From assembly GCA_030248215.1 (NCBI GenBank), contig JASANG010003119.1, forward strand, positions 310,001 through 374,000: a stretch of DNA of 64,000 nucleotides, written 5' to 3'. The translations under genes were made by a program, and so were the position numbers. This DNA comes from Enoplolaimus lenunculus (lineage: Eukaryota > Nematoda > Enoplea > Enoplida > Thoracostomopsidae). Shown here in pieces: positions 32,642-46,129 of the stretch. The notes under the pieces are model-generated. The model worked only from the letters and a program-made list of their open reading frames with translations. It did no database searches and had not been told where the DNA came from. Every line of letters starts with the position of its first letter. Within the stretch, counting starts at the first letter, position 1.

Positions 32642-34009
32642 AGGCAGTATTAGTATTTACCCCTTCTATCCAAAATTTATTGTGTATTGTACAGTCATGG
32701 AATTATATATTTCTTCGTAAATTATTTGGCTAAACTGCTCACACGACTTGTGTTGTTGGTGGACCAGCAGACAGAATATCGTCGCTCATTCTAATTTAGT
32801 TGGACAAAAATGTTCTGATTCCCTTAGTTCTAATAGCCAGTGTAGCGAGAAACCAGACGTATTTTAAAATTCGGCGGTTTTTGTTTCAACCGGTCATGGT
32901 GTGGGCTTCACCCAAATGTCGGTCTGGGTTGTTGCTGCTGAACGCCAATTTTGCAAGCTAGTTAATAACACTTCAGGTAATTCTTAATACACTAGCTAAG
33001 ATATTTGGGTTATGCAACTACCCAATTCAAAAAATTTGATATAACACTTAAGACTGAGAGCTGTGATTTCAGATAACTACATAACTACTGCTTGAAGATC
33101 TAGGCAATACTAACTTCGCAATTGCAGCTTATAAATCTTCCTAAAACACAATACCAACTCCACTGTGTCTTAGTTTGAATTGCAAGTACATATTTTTTCA
33201 CGGTTCTTTTGTAAAAGTTTCTTTAGATATCGTAAATAGATTTAGCAGATAACAGCCGTTTGGGTTATAAAAGCATCCCTTTATACCCACCAGTGTTGTA
33301 GCTACGAACTGAGCTCTCTAGAAAGTACGAATGAAATTTCGTGACATCTTTAAGGTTTCGGTTACAGAAGCCCTATTCCTTGGGTCTGAAATTATAGCTT
33401 GCGTCAAGTTAAGTTCATTGCTGTTGCAAACTTACAAAATTTGTTGTATAGTCATTTGCTTAGATTAATTTTTGGCTTACTGGTGGAATATGCATCCCGT
33501 GAACAACTTATTTCAGTTAAGATATTGCTCTTTTGATTAGTTTTGCAGTCATCACGAGCAGCTAGTTAGAATTTAGCGATATTTAAAGATTTTGAGACAA
33601 CAGCAAGCTAAAAGGCATGTTTTAACCGTCATCTTGTAAACATCTTCTCTGCAATAGATAACATCGTAGCTAGTATTGTTTACACGGCAGAAATGGTGCT
33701 TTTAATCTTCTTCAGATTAATTTTTTGCTAATGGTGGAAATTGCATCTGGTGGGACACGTATTTGGGTTGAGGTATTGTCCCGTTGGTTAGTTTTTGCGT
33801 CATCACGAGAAGCTGTCAATGAATTTAGCGATATTTAATGCATTCGAGAACACATCAAGCAAAAAAGCTTGTTTTTGAAAACATCAATTCTGTTTATATA
33901 GTACTGTAGGTCGATTATCAATATGTACGAAGCAGGTACAAATGTCAATTAAGTTTGTTCATAATTTCTGTTAGTCCTGTAGTTGATGATCAAAATAGAT
34001 GCAGACACG
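32642..34009. other. No gene seen; contains a diverged direct duplication
   Basis: AT-rich DNA without exons. The only structure I see is the pair of related blocks at 33455-33890, listed separately. Confidence 0.45.
33455..33890. repeat. Diverged direct duplication, about 250-bp period
   Basis: Two blocks (about 33455-33640 and 33705-33890) share AGATTAATTTTT, GGTGGAA, GTCATCACGAG, AATTTAGCGATATTTAA and further blocks in the same order and orientation. An old tandem duplication or two adjacent copies of one unknown repeat. Confidence 0.55.
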
Positions 34010-34900
34010 GAAGTGTGGTGCAGTAATAAAAGTCCTCTTACATACATGTAGCTTGTTACTTTGAACCAGATGCGTGCGTGCTTTTGTACTGTTTAAGTAA
34101 AACTGCGGGCCATGCTGCTAAAGTTAATGGATGACCTTATTGAAAACTAACAGTGCAAAGCAGAACTATATTATACCAGTATCGGAGCACGAAATTTATA
34201 CCGGAATCGGAACACGAAATTTATTACCGGACTCTGATCTGTAAATTTTCAGAGTCCATACATGTTTTACATACCCAATCTCGCTATTTGTATTTAGTTT
34301 CAAAGTGCATATGTTTCAGAGTGCATGTTATTCATGTGAGCTGAGAACTGTTATAAGCACCGGTTTTTGCTGAAATTAACAGAACAGCAGCTTAGTTTTG
34401 CGTATAACTGCAATGATACAGGTTAGATTTAGAAACGATGAGAAATTCCGACTCCGATTCTGGCCGTATGGTGTAGAACTTGTTGAAGATGCGAGTGGCG
34501 TTGTTTGGTAGCAGAACGCCTTCCTGCAGATTGCCTGAAGTTTCTAGTCGTTTCTACCTATTCTCGTTTTTAAATCACGGTATTCGGTTGAAAGTATTAA
34601 GGTCACTCAAGCGACGACCATAATGCAAGTTGAGCCAGTTAGCATATTGGTAAGAATGATTTGAACGTACTCTGCATGTGTAAGATAATGGAAGAGTTGT
34701 ATGCATATCGCGAGCATACTTGTCGACATCTTGTCGGTCATAAGGTCGGTTGGACAGGCGCGATGCACGGCGCAGTGGTTGAACGTTGTCTAACGATTAT
34801 TACAGATCGTGAATTTGAACCTTGCGCGCACCACCACAGATTTTCGGCTGATAGTCCTTGTAGCGTTTTGAGGAAAGGATCTCATGCTTGCGCACAAGGT
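34010..34900 (+). repeat. Three decayed SINE copies
   Basis: Diverged pieces of the 31213 SINE. At 34010-34150: a GTGTGGTGCAGTAATAAAAG head and a GATGACCTTATTGAAAAC tail. At 34466-34625: GGTAGCAGAACGCC, GTTTCTACC and GCGACGACCATAATG. At 34746-34900: GTTGGACAGGCGCG, then GCACGGCGCAGTGGTTGA and a GAATTTGAACC B box. The 84-codon open frame here is fortuitous. Confidence 0.5.
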
Positions 34901-35290
34901 ATAAAATGTATGTAGGTACCTTAGTACCAGCCATTTTTGGCCTGAGTATACTAAGTTCATTTTTCACTTGATGGTCGAAATATTTGTCAGACTCAAAATG
35001 TCCTAATACTATTTCTTGTATCGAGAACATTAATTTCAATCTTAGTCCCAGTTTCAAGTTTTCTATTGCGACTACCATCCGTAGTATAATACTACTCAAC
35101 TGAAAATATCTGGCAAATCGTAATATATAAAGGTTATTTATCAGAATTTTATCAGGAATTACAGTAGGAAGCATGAACACAATCAGAAACTCACTTTTTC
35201 CACCGGAGCAGGAATTGCAATACATAATATGCTATTTTAATCGCATGTTTTACATGTATACATATTAAGCAGGGTGCTATCATACGTAAT

Positions 35291-35655
35291 CAGGGATCGA
35301 CCGGATATTAATTTTACCGGATGCCGGAATCAGAGCCGGATAGTGAATTTTGTATCGGAACCGGAGCCGGATGTTAACCGGATATAGGATCCGAGAGTTG
35401 TGCAAAGTATGTATTTATGGATTTAATATTAATTTTTGGTTTCGATTTTTCATTCCATGTCAGTCTCCATTCATGAATTGCTCGGAATTGCAGTCGCTTT
35501 AAAGTATCTAGTATTTTGACGTGCAAAAACAGTTTTATGATATTTGGAACCACAACCACAAATATTCGGTATACGGTAGGTTCATACCGAAACCGTGTAC
35601 GGATGTCGGATTTTACCGGATGTTAAACCGGATCCGGATATCAGGTCGATCCCTG
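35291..35655. mobile_element. hAT-type MITE, CAGGGATCGACC ends
   Basis: CAGGGATCGACCGGATATTA at the left and ATCAGGTCGATCCCTG at the right form precise inverted ends, with ACCGGAT and GCCGGA words repeated inside both. The 8-bp flanks do not match well. Confidence 0.75.
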
Positions 35656-35662
35656 AAAATTA

Positions 35663-36016
35663 TCCCTGTATATACCCGCCGGGATTCCTACAAATATTCA
35701 GTTCCTGTTCCTGACCGGAATTTTTACGGTTTTGTAGCAAATTTTTCATAACCATTTAATATTTGAAACTTTGCCAACTTTTTGTTTGAAAATTGTTATT
35801 TCGAAATGAATGTATATGCAGTTAGTTCAATTTCGTTAATAAACTGTTTCTAATTTGTATTCGCACAGCTTGATGATGAAATAACTGAACATTCAGCTAA
35901 ACCATTTTTTGGCAAGTTTTTTGAAAATCCAACAGTACTTGGGTGATGAAAATGATTATTTAAAATTCAGTTCCTGTTCCTTCTCCGGTAAAACTTAGTT
36001 CCTGTTGGAACCCTCA
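35663..36016. mobile_element. hAT-type MITE, GTTCCTGTT family
   Basis: CCGGGATTCCTACAAAT at the left, AGTTCCTGTTGGAACCCTC at the right, with a shared core (TACGGTTTTGTAGCAAAT, AATTGTTATTTCGAAATGAA) also found at 40371-40713. Left end decayed; almost touches the previous element. Confidence 0.65.
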
Positions 36017-36127
36017 TATATATTATGCGTACGTATATATTACGGCAAGTTTTATTAGATTCTGGTGTGTTTTATTTACGTACGTATTATTCGAGTACAC
36101 GAGCCAAAATTACATTTTACTCGTGAG

Positions 36128-36250
36128 GTGGCAACAAAAGTTCATATTCAGTTTTGTAAAAGCCGAATCCAGCAAGCTTCCGAAACAACGGTTTGTGTTT
36201 CTGAAACTGAATTGAAACAGACTAAATATGTTTTCGAATACTTTTAGGAC
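36128..36250. mobile_element. TTCGGATTCGG-type MITE, fragment
   Basis: GAGGTGGCAACAAAAGTTCA and AAAAGCCGAATCCAGCAAGC match the left end of the 30134 element. The rest is missing. Confidence 0.5.
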
Positions 36251-36451
36251 TTGCGTCCGCGACTCGAACCTCAATCTATGTTTCCAACGAGTTCTGACTT
36301 TAATATTTCAAAATTCACACGTTTCTACTGCCTGCATATGTAAGATTAGTTGTGCTATTCCGGCATATCAAACAGTTGCAGTTATAATTTGATCGGTTTG
36401 AAACTCGAATGTCTTTCTATTATATGTTTTTTATTTTTTTTTTTTAAATAG

Positions 36452-39362
36452 AAAAACACACATAACACCAACCACCAATCATGAAAAGTTCACCAAATCG
36501 ACTGCGCAACGATGCATTTGAAAAGAGGAGAGGGCGGGCAGTCGTTAATGTAAGTCGAAGTTCAACTGGCTTGAATTAGTCGTTTTTAGACTGGAAGTAT
36601 TGGTATAGCGTTTTGCGCCATAAGGGACCTTTGCTAATAATGCGTGCTTTTTAATGTTAATCTGCCAACGAAGCTAAATGTACAATTGAAAAAATGAACA
36701 CCGAGCATAGATTAATTGCATATACGTACTTTAGTTATAAAAAGTCAAGTATTGTATACGTATGCACTTATGCAGTGATACCGTGTAATTACGTACATTT
36801 CAAACTCAAAATATCGTTTTAATTTAATAAAGTGTTTTTGGGTTTGCTCATTTGAGGAAAGCCGGCAAACACGAAACATTGGATAACGGTGTGCTACTTA
36901 CGCTGTCATGACGGTCTTTTATTTTGAGAATTAGTTTCTGCTTGGGGTTTGGGCGCAACGAGCGACTGTGTTAATTTTGACAGTTTCCATGTTTGAAAAA
37001 TGATTTAATATATCAAATGAGACCAAATACAGCGGAGTGTAGACGATTGGAGTCATTTGTATTATTTATAGTGGTCATTTTAATTGAACTTTGCTGTGTT
37101 GTTTTATTGTTGGACTTTTATGTTAGCAATTTTTAGATATATATATCACTATTACAATGTACGATTTTAGATATTATTTCGAGCTGAGCGCAGCGGCCAT
37201 ATCGCAGGTGTTCGGGTTCCAACAGAAAGTATATATCGCAGAAAACTGGAATATTAGAAGGAATTGATATTTTTTCACCCGAACAGCAACATGAACATGA
37301 ATTGCAAATATATTTCATCTCGGAGTAACTGCTAATTCGTCTATGTTTTGCGTTCATTTTTCGTCTTAGTTGTAGAAAATATTCGAAAAATAACTTTGAA
37401 ATCGAGGATTGTGCAAACGACACACATGACGATTTTTTAAGACTTAAATTTTATTTTTAAGCTGATTACCAATTTGTCATCAAACCGCAACAGTTTGGGC
37501 TTCTGCGTCTTTCAATGCCAGAAGAACAGGAATAGGAATTGCATTTTTTGCGGTAATTTTGGTGGAACACTGGTTTTAAGCTTTCGGTGTGGAATCATGG
37601 ATCGTGTGTTCAGTTGAAGAATTCTCGCGTAACGTACGTACGTAATAAGGTATTTTGCGAAAAATAAATACGTACGATAAAATATACTAGAACGCATATA
37701 TACAAAGTCTAAAAATCTTATATATAACATGAGGCCTTGTTATGTATGCTTATGTATATCAGTGTGTATCTACGTAAACCACGTATGTTTATATACATAA
37801 AAATGGTGCCGTGTTTTCTGCATGTTCCTAAGGGATTCACGTATTAAGCAACATTCAGTTTGGTATTATATTTGTTTTGACCAGCAGAGACAAGATTTAC
37901 ATCTGGTGTTCGGGAAGACATTCGCTTTTAAAATATAACGGAGTCGCATAAGGATTAATTTAATTAATAATCACGGTTTAGACGTATATATTGTTCGTAG
38001 AATGTTTATACGTATGCATTTTTAAAAGGTTGTTTGTATGTTTTGTAAAAACTATGGTCATTGTGTGATGTTTTGCTGCTGAAATATTATGCGCGGAAGA
38101 ATTTTTGCTTGCTTTCGTTGATTTGTTGAAATTTAGTGTTCGTAGTGTTTCCTTCCGTAATTTTTTCACAAAACAGTATGGTAACAGTTCGTTTTGTGTG
38201 GATTTAATAACCAATATAATTAAATTAAAAGAATACACACGTATATACGTACGTATGTAGTGTCCTAAACAGCTATTAGTCTCAGCTGGCAAATAGGACG
38301 TCCCAAACGACAATCACTGTTCGGGGCAGCCCAAACTACTGGAATGCAGACTAATTTTGATTGGTTGCTCAGGTTTGACTATATTCGAGAAAACTGACTT
38401 GCACAGTGATTAACAGTCTAGCCTGAAGAACCAATCACAAATAGTTTGCATGCCAACAGCTGTTTGGTCTGTACAATACTCCAATCAAAAGCAGTTTGTA
38501 TTCCAGTAGTTGTTTGGGCTGCACCAACAGCAATTGCTGTTTGGGACGTCGCAGTTGCCAACTGGGGCAAATAACTATTCAGGGTACGCAATATATGTAC
38601 TAGTGAATGTGCATATAATGTATATGTTTTTGGTGCAAAGTAATGTATGGTAGATAATGATGTAGCTAAACGGTACATTTAGTTCCGACTCGTACTACTG
38701 ATATTTGAGATATGTAAATGTCCCCCAAGATTTACAGAGTAGTGTGGTATATATGTATGCACACATTTTTACTTTCCAATCAAAAGGTGCCGCCCCGCCG
38801 CACTGAACGGTTCCCAGCGTTTCTATTAACCGATATTTATGCTGTTGGAAATTATTTTAAAGTTCAATATTTTTCATTAGCTTCAGCAACAATTCGTCGC
38901 TGTTTTAATAAAGAAAGCTGCATTAGCGAAATAATAATAATTTCAATTTAACATGATTCTCGTTGTTCGCGACCGTAGCAATTACTTAAAGTGCTTAACA
39001 AATTGTGAGAAGTTATTGATAAAGTTTGAAGATGGTTTTGTTGTGTAAATCTTCATTACTTTAACTTTCAATATACGTATTATTCGCGTTTTACATTATT
39101 TGACACGTGTATAATATGTAGGTTTGCAATTTATTTGGCTATTGCAATTTTCATTATTATTTTATAGAGTTGGCTAGAAGCGAATGAATTTGTGTTCGGT
39201 GAAGTGAATAGTTATTTGTCTTTCCGTTGTGCGATTGAAAAATGTATAAATATAGCGGTTTTGTGCGCTACAAGATTCAATTTAGTTCCGTTCGAATTAG
39301 AATTTACTTCTGTCGATAAAACACTAATGCCAACTAAAACAGAAACTGCAAAATTTAAGTAA
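36452..39362 (+). CDS. Candidate small two-exon gene, unknown protein (87 residues)
   Basis: A pyrimidine-rich acceptor (run of T, then AAATAG) opens an exon at 36452. Its ATG at 36481 is followed by 23 codons (MKSSPNRLRNDAFEKRRGRA...) to a consensus donor (AAT|gtaagt at 36550). At 39168 a second strong acceptor (CATTATTATTTTATAG) opens an exon that stays in the same phase for 64 codons (SWLEANEFVFGEVNSYLSF ... TETAKFK) and stops at 39362. An alternative last exon at about 38787 (VPPRRTERFPAFLLTDIYAV) also fits phase 0 but has a weak acceptor. The composition looks coding, unlike surrounding frames, but I know no homologue. The 5' acceptor so close to the ATG may be a trans-splice site. A foldback MITE lies in the intron. 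Confidence 0.35.
38266..38582. mobile_element. Foldback MITE with AACAGC/GTTTGG words
   Basis: CCTAAACAGCTATTAGTCTC, then GCTGGCAAAT at the left is mirrored by ACTGGGGCAAATAACTATTC at the right. The interior repeats CCCAAACGAC, GACGTCCCAAA and CAGTAGTTGTTTGGGC in both directions. Complete, no coding sequence. Confidence 0.75.
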
Positions 39363-40370
39363 AATGTTTATATTCGACTTCAAATCTTGTTTTTGCTGCC
39401 CGGCCATGATTCGTACACGTCCTACTGAAGCAGAAAAACTTTTAACTAAACATCATTGTGTTCAACTTTGCAGCGTAAACGTGTCAATTTCATGTTGATA
39501 TGGCGTTTTGAATATTCATATAATTGCTGAATGAGTATATATACGTATATTAGGTTATGTTTTGCATTTTGCCATCGTCCAATCAGCTGCCTCCAATTGA
39601 AAGTAGTCTTTTTTGTTGCATGTGTTGGCTGTCTTGAATAAAACCTGGCACTAGGTTAAATGCCAATTTCAGTGCCAAAAGAATTAGGTATTCTAATAAT
39701 CTGGTAAAGAACTTCATAAGTAAAACTACGATTTGTAGTGTAAATGTTCTAAATTTAGCAGGGATATTTAAATTTAGCAGGGATATTTTTGCAAATGATG
39801 ATTTGTAGTTATATTGCTTAATTTTGCTCTAACGGTTGTGTCGGAATAATCATTGGTAACAAGGGCAGAAATAATTGTAGCATTCCTATAAAGAGCGTAT
39901 TGTGCGTTTTTAGTTCATAGTTTTCGTTTATAATTTGTAGAACCGTGTGTACAACACGGAAAACATCCTGCCAGTGAGTTTATGTACGTATATTGCCGTG
40001 TTATTTGAAAACATTTGGTTATTTCCTTTTAGGTATATACGTAATACAACGTACGTAATTGTAGGGGTTTTTTTGACAAAGGTTTGTCATAGTGCGAAAA
40101 ATTTTAATTTCCACGTTGGTTTGCTATTGTAGCGCTAGTAGTGGTTTATTATAGTTCAAGAATGTACGTAGTTTATATGTCCGGTAAATTAGGTCTACAT
40201 TTCCTGTAAAGCGGCAGTTATGGCGTATCCGTACTACGGATGTGTTATTTTTGGCACTCGTTAGAACAGGATAACGTGCGGTTGTGTTGGGTACAAATAG
40301 TTCAGGTGCTGTGGGTTTTAGTAACACTCGCACTAGAATAGAAATGCGTACCAGCTGTTATATATTAGGG

Positions 40371-40713
40371 TTTAACCTGAATTCCTGTTCTGGCCGGCAA
40401 TTCTGCACAAGTTTTTACGGTTTTGTAGCAAATCATCCATAAACATTTTAAGCAGTGAAAATTTTGTCTTTGAAAAATTGTTATTTTGAAATGAATGATT
40501 TCGCAATTAGTTCAATTTTGTGTTGCTAAGTACGTAGTTGAATTATAAATCTGATGTGTTTTCACAAAACTTGTGATAAAATCGTTTAAAATTCACTTGA
40601 GCCACTTTTTGGCTGGTTTACTAAAAACAAAAACAGTAATTCGATGATGGAAATGGTTTCAAATCCCAGTTCCTGTACCTGTTGCGGTAAAAGTTAGGCC
40701 CTGTTAGAACCCT
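40371..40713. mobile_element. hAT-type MITE, GTTCCTGTT family
   Basis: GGTTTAACCTGAATTCCTGT and TCTGGCCGG at the left; CCTGTTAGAACCCTGATG at the right. The core TACGGTTTTGTAGCAAAT matches 35663-36016. Confidence 0.65.
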
Positions 40714-41116
40714 GATGTATATCAGGCTGCAACACGCATTCTCGTTCCGGCATTCCACCTTCGGGTCCCAGTTCCGGTAAATTTTCAACGGAAGTGAAAA
40801 TTACTGTATTAAATTGTGATAAGTAGAAAGCAAGTATTTTAATAAGAAATGACGACAAAAGGAAAATTGATTTCATTATAGTATATAAACCCTGACAATC
40901 GCCGAAACTTAGCCATCAAAAGTTGATTCTGCTTCAGTGCGTAATGAAAATTTAAAATACAGCAGATTAAGTAAATACGTATCTTCAACTAAGGTTATTT
41001 CAACGGCTGTATAACAAAATTAAAATTTAAAATTAAAATAATGTTTTCGGTGGCATGTACGGTAATTGTTTCAAATTTCGGTTCTGGTAAATTGTTATTA
41101 CGGTTGCACCCTGATT

Positions 41117-41510
41117 CAGGGTTCCAACAGGAGTTAAATTTTGCCGAAACAGGAACATGAATTGAAGTTCTTTGCAGGAACGGAACTGGAATTTGAAATA
41201 ATATTTATTAGCGATAATTACTATTGGAGTTTTTAGAAAACTTGCTAAAAATGGGCTTAAGCGAATTGTCAGCTTTTTTTATCCCCAAGTTTTTGCGAAA
41301 ACACATCAGAAACAGTTTACTATCAAAATTGAACTGATAGCAAAAACATTCATTTCGAAATAATTTATAAAAAACGTTTCCAATATTCAAATGTTTAGAA
41401 ATCATTTGCCACAAAATTTTAAAAATTCCGGTTCCTGCGGCTTTGAATGCAGTAACAGGATTTAAATTTTAATTCTCGCCGGAACAGGAATTCCGGTTGA
41501 ACCTTTATAC
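41117..41510. mobile_element. hAT-type MITE, GTTCCTGTT family, reverse orientation
   Basis: CAGGGTTCCAACAGGAGTTA at the left, GGAATTCCGGTTGAACC at the right, with a GAACAGGAATTCC inner end. Adjacent to a GCCGAT-type fragment on its right. Confidence 0.7.
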
Positions 41511-41515
41511 ATAAT

Positions 41516-41799
41516 GCCGATTCTAACTTTAGTATACCATGCTTTAAAGAACTACATCATTATACGAAGACTTAAACCGTAACCACCATAAATTATTATA
41601 ATTTATTGAGAACCGTTCATTTAAGTTAATTTTTTCAAACACAAATACGACAGTGGTAACAGTTACCCTGATCGCACACTGATTTACGCCAAGAAGTGAA
41701 ATTGATAGCATTGCAACTGTACTGTTATGTGCAAAAAGTATCGGCAAAGAATCGGGTTTTTTTGCAGTGTCGATACCGTTTAATCGGCACATCCCTAAT
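41516..41799. mobile_element. hAT-type MITE, TAGGGATGTGCCGAT family, left end missing
   Basis: GCCGATTCTAACTTTAGTAT, TTTAAGTTAATTTTTTCAAA and TTTAATCGGCACATCCCTA match the 26532 and 47638 copies. The outer left end is replaced by the neighbouring MITE. Confidence 0.75.
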
Positions 41800-43139
41800 A
41801 TATAGCCACTAATTTGCTGCCATACCTCCGACAACCTCTCTCTTTCAGTTTATTCAACAACACTGTACAAAAAAACTTTTGATAGTAATCACGAATCTTG
41901 TTTTAGTGGAAAACAGGCGTTTTATTCTTATTCTAAATATTTGCAATTCAATGGCTGCAACATTAAATGTTTAAAAGAAAAATGGAGTGTGAGAACTTGT
42001 AGAATTGCGGTCCGGTAGTTTTGTATACATTTCTAAACATACATATACATACAGTTCGTTGTGTATGTGTGGTAATGAAGTCAGCAGGGGGCCGAAAATA
42101 CGAGGGGGGGTCGAGGCGCTCATCGCACATCTTTTTTTCGTTTGACCAGAATCGTTTCAACTGTATTAGAAAAATTCTATGTTTGAAAAATTATTGTTGT
42201 TCCGTCATTGAAATCTGCTTGCGCACCGTATTTTACTATCAATTCGTTGTTGCGGAGCTGGGGAGACCTGTGGCAATGAAATAGTAAAAATAAAGTTAGA
42301 AAGACAATTCACGTTTTGAATTGTGTAATAGAATGTGTAATGTGTAGATTTGCAGAAAGAGTAGAGTACGAAGGTACGAGTTGTATGGTGAAACGGTCGA
42401 TATGGTGGCTCTCATTTGAAACATTGTTGTGTTTTGGGACTTGTTTTCTTTTTTGGCGAGATTATGTTAACGGACTTAGGCGGCGAGTACACTTCGGTAT
42501 TTGAACGAGGCTACTGATTCGCGCATTTTGATTTTGTGAACGATGTAAGGCCCCAACGGACTTTGCTTCACATATCTTAAATGCCGTTTTCAACGGATTT
42601 TTGAGGTGACAAAATGTTGATCTTTGAGCTATTGAAATCAATGCTGTAAAATTTAAACGACAAACTAGGTATTATCAGCTATCATTTAAGAGTTCGTCTG
42701 TTGGAGCAGACCAAAATGGTACGGTTCTGGACGGGTCGTGGACTGAAATTCCGGATCAGTGCGGTCAGATTTGCATCATTAAATACGTACATATTGCACG
42801 TTTTCGGTAAGCATTCGTTTCTTTCGAAGCTTCGTTCGAGTGCAAATCAGCGATACACACCGGGACGCAGTTACATTGGAATACGAACGCTCGTTGTGCT
42901 TTGAACTTCTCATGGTGCTAAATGTACAATGGACATCTTTTGAGACCATTTCGTTCCGTAATGGAAAGTCTCAAAGCGAAAGTGAAGTTTGACAAATTTA
43001 ATAATTCAATTTTTTTTATTTGGAGTTTTAGTACGCATATAATTTGTAAATTACTAAGCTAATGTCAGTTATTTTGTATTCACTGTCAGCTGTGCTTCGT
43101 TTTCGTTCGTCTGGTTTTGTTCGAGTAGAGTGTATGTCG

Positions 43140-43400
43140 TAGGCCAATCTGCTGGTTTATAGAATTGCAGTCGGCCTAGGCGAAACTGCTATTTGACTTA
43201 TAGACTGAACAAATTTGATTTGCTCAAACGTAGCGCCGATAATCAATCAGCGTTGGTTTTGCAACACTGGTGTTCTGCTACATCTCACAATCGCTGTTTG
43301 GCCTTGGGCAAACTGGTATTTATTTGCTCAGAATAGCCGATTCACCTACGAAATATGCGTATAGCAGTTTAAATAGCCCATTGACCTACGACATATACGT
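43140..43400. mobile_element. Foldback MITE, TAGGCCAATCTGCT type
   Basis: GTAGGCCAATCTGCTGGTTT at the left, CAATCAGCGTTGG and ACATCTCACAATCGCTGTTT inside, and an end with GACCTACGA on the right. The same blocks recur at 53475-53775. Confidence 0.65.
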
Positions 43401-46129
43401 ATAGCAATTTTTATTTCATTCACTTTCAGCGAGGAATATTGCTTGTGACAGTTGCAGCAGTTGTATATATCCACAGAACATAGTGTACTGTAATATACGG
43501 TTGTGTATTATAGTGCTTATTGCAGCATGTATATATGTAAAACATATGTAATGTTGACTGAAACAGGGCTGTTCAACGAGTAGTAAAAATTCCCTTTCTG
43601 TTTGTCTGCGTACTTACTCAGTAGTTACGTGTCTGTTGTGTAAAAGTTATAGCTGACCAGGGGCCACAGCAAGATAGCTTGGTATGGGACTGGCGCCTTT
43701 ATGATTTTCAAAATTACAGCGCGTTTTATAAGGATTTCGTGTTAAAATTGCACCCTGGATTCTCGTATGCTGCGTTTCGTCCACAGTTGTGCACCGTGTA
43801 AGGGGGTCTCCTTGGGGATCTGAAAGTGATGTAACGATGGAAAGCGTGACTGATTGGACAATGTGTTGCGAAGCGATAGAATTGTATTATAATGTGTTGC
43901 GTAGTGTATTACAAGTACGTACTCCATTTCCTTGTCTTTTTATCGTGTGTCCGAAGTGTATACAGTCGTTGATGGTGTGTTTTAAGTAGAAAAAGAATTG
44001 CGAACAGTAACAGTTTTTTAAGAGTTGCGGTTGTGATTAAATACTGTATATGTGTAAGTTTTGTGGTCGCTGTACAGATTGAATATTAGATGCCAGTTAT
44101 GTATGTATGTTTTGCTGAAAACTGTTCATTCAGTTAATAATTTAACCGATTTTTAACACATTTTTGTACCACAGTTTTGTGTTTTATGTAGTTTAGCATT
44201 TCAATTGCGATTGTTTTGTGTTGTTTTTTTCTGCCGTGGTTTCCGTAGATGAATTAATGAATAAAGGATTTAGTGAATGTGTGTATACGTAGTAATTAAG
44301 TGCCGCAATGCTTGCTTGTACGCACTTTAATAAATAGTTCTGAAGTGTGGTGATTTTTGGTTCAATCGAAAATTATGGACTCTATCAGTGACGCAGATAT
44401 CAAAAATCATTAGCTTTATTTTTGGTTTTAAGCGGTAGTTTGGAAGAAACCATGGTTTGAAATTTTGGTATTTATATGTGGGCGTCGTAAGCAATGAAAT
44501 ACTTTCAAGTACGTACCGAAACCTGTATTTCATCACGTATTTATGTTTTTGCTTGTTGTACAGGGCCACAGGGATGAATCTAGAAATAATTTAAAGTGGG
44601 TTTGAATGAAAATACAAATACTGTTAGATATTTGAATATAAGAAGTGAATTAATAATTACATATACATACCATTTTTACTGTAAAATATTTTTGAGTTTC
44701 ATTCTGTTTGGCAGTGTTGCTTTGTGGGTTTTGTGTAACATTTTGCCTAATTAACCTGACGTTGCAACAGAACTTGCACAGCAAAGGACAACGAGTCGGA
44801 GTCACATGCCTTTTTGTATTTGAAACGATACTTTGATGCATAAACTCGACTGATACTGTTCGACTCGAAGCATTTTTCGAATTAATGTATATAAATATAT
44901 ATATATAAATATATATGTCAAAATTTTTTTGTTTAATTTCAAGAGTTGTTCACAAGCGCCCAATGAACCCTTTAGGATCTGATCTTGTGTTATGTATTTG
45001 TTGTTTTGATAAATATATCGTTGTGAAATGAATAGCTTAACAGAAAAGTTCTTCTCGAGTGAAATATTCTTATGTGTGATGGCAAAAAAGTTATTATCCC
45101 TGCCAATATGCAATTATTATTTTGCATCAATACAGATAGATATAATCTTACGCACCTTATGAGATATTTTTCTTGACTTAAAACGGTTCTGATTAATTTT
45201 TATTTGAAAGCTAAAGCTGTATGTTGTTTGTTAAACACCATTTTGTTATTGCTTATAAAAATAGATAACAACCGCGTGTTATATACACATATTTAACATT
45301 AATTAATAGAATAAAGAAGTTATTACCCGCAGCAAAGTGAGTTTAGATGCGAACACCGAACTCTAGTACAAGGTCATGAGTCAGGCTACTATTGCGTTTA
45401 CCCGCAGTATCCTAAGCTGTACGTAGCTTAGCAAATAATTTTAGGCGATTTGTTTGAATATGTAGGCGGGTATATCGTACGTAGTTAGACCGTTTTAGTG
45501 ATTTTATATATTTAGGAACATCGTTTAAGAAATTTTAAGTTACTTAATGCTAGCATATATATATTATAGTTTTTAATGCTAACATTTATATTATCGTTTT
45601 GTTGACATGTAGCCGTTAAAACGAAATAATCGTAACCGGCGTGTTTGGAATGTCATGGCCTGTTATGGCAATATAGCTAAATTTCACTCTAAATTTTAGG
45701 CGGGTACGCAGATATACCCACGTCAACGTTTTCCTACCCGGCCTGTGTTTACCCGCTGTCATGTGCAACCATGTATCCGACTGACTAGTGTTATAATCTG
45801 CATTTGAAACCATTATTATTTGGACATTTAGAAAATCGGCTTTGCATCGCTGATTAAAATACGCGCTACATATGTTGATTAAGCTAACGCTGAACCGATA
45901 TGTATATGCGTTCGTATCATCTAGATTTTATACTGGCGCTGTTTTTAGGGATTGCACCCGGTGTACGTTATTTCAGTTTCGAAGAAAAAACAATAAATAG
46001 AGCTTAAAATATACCTTCCTTCATATAAACGTACATGATTGTCTCTGTACGACACAGTTTCTTTGTGTGTTTATTGTTGATAAGACAATACTAAACCCAC
46101 TCTGTTCTTATTCGGTTCAGGTGTCAAAT

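Larger units (their letters stand above)
39363..46129. other. Gene-poor stretch
   Basis: I find no supported exon. It contains the hAT MITEs at 40371-41799 and the foldback at 43140-43400. The remainder (especially 41800-43139 and 43401-46129) is AT-rich with T-rich runs, a TATA-rich microsatellite at about 44880-44925 and many TACGTA palindromes. Frames of 60-103 codons here lack splice context. Confidence 0.45.

Noticed and set aside
34661-34915. 84-codon Cys/His-rich frame
   Set aside because: It coincides with a decayed SINE copy.
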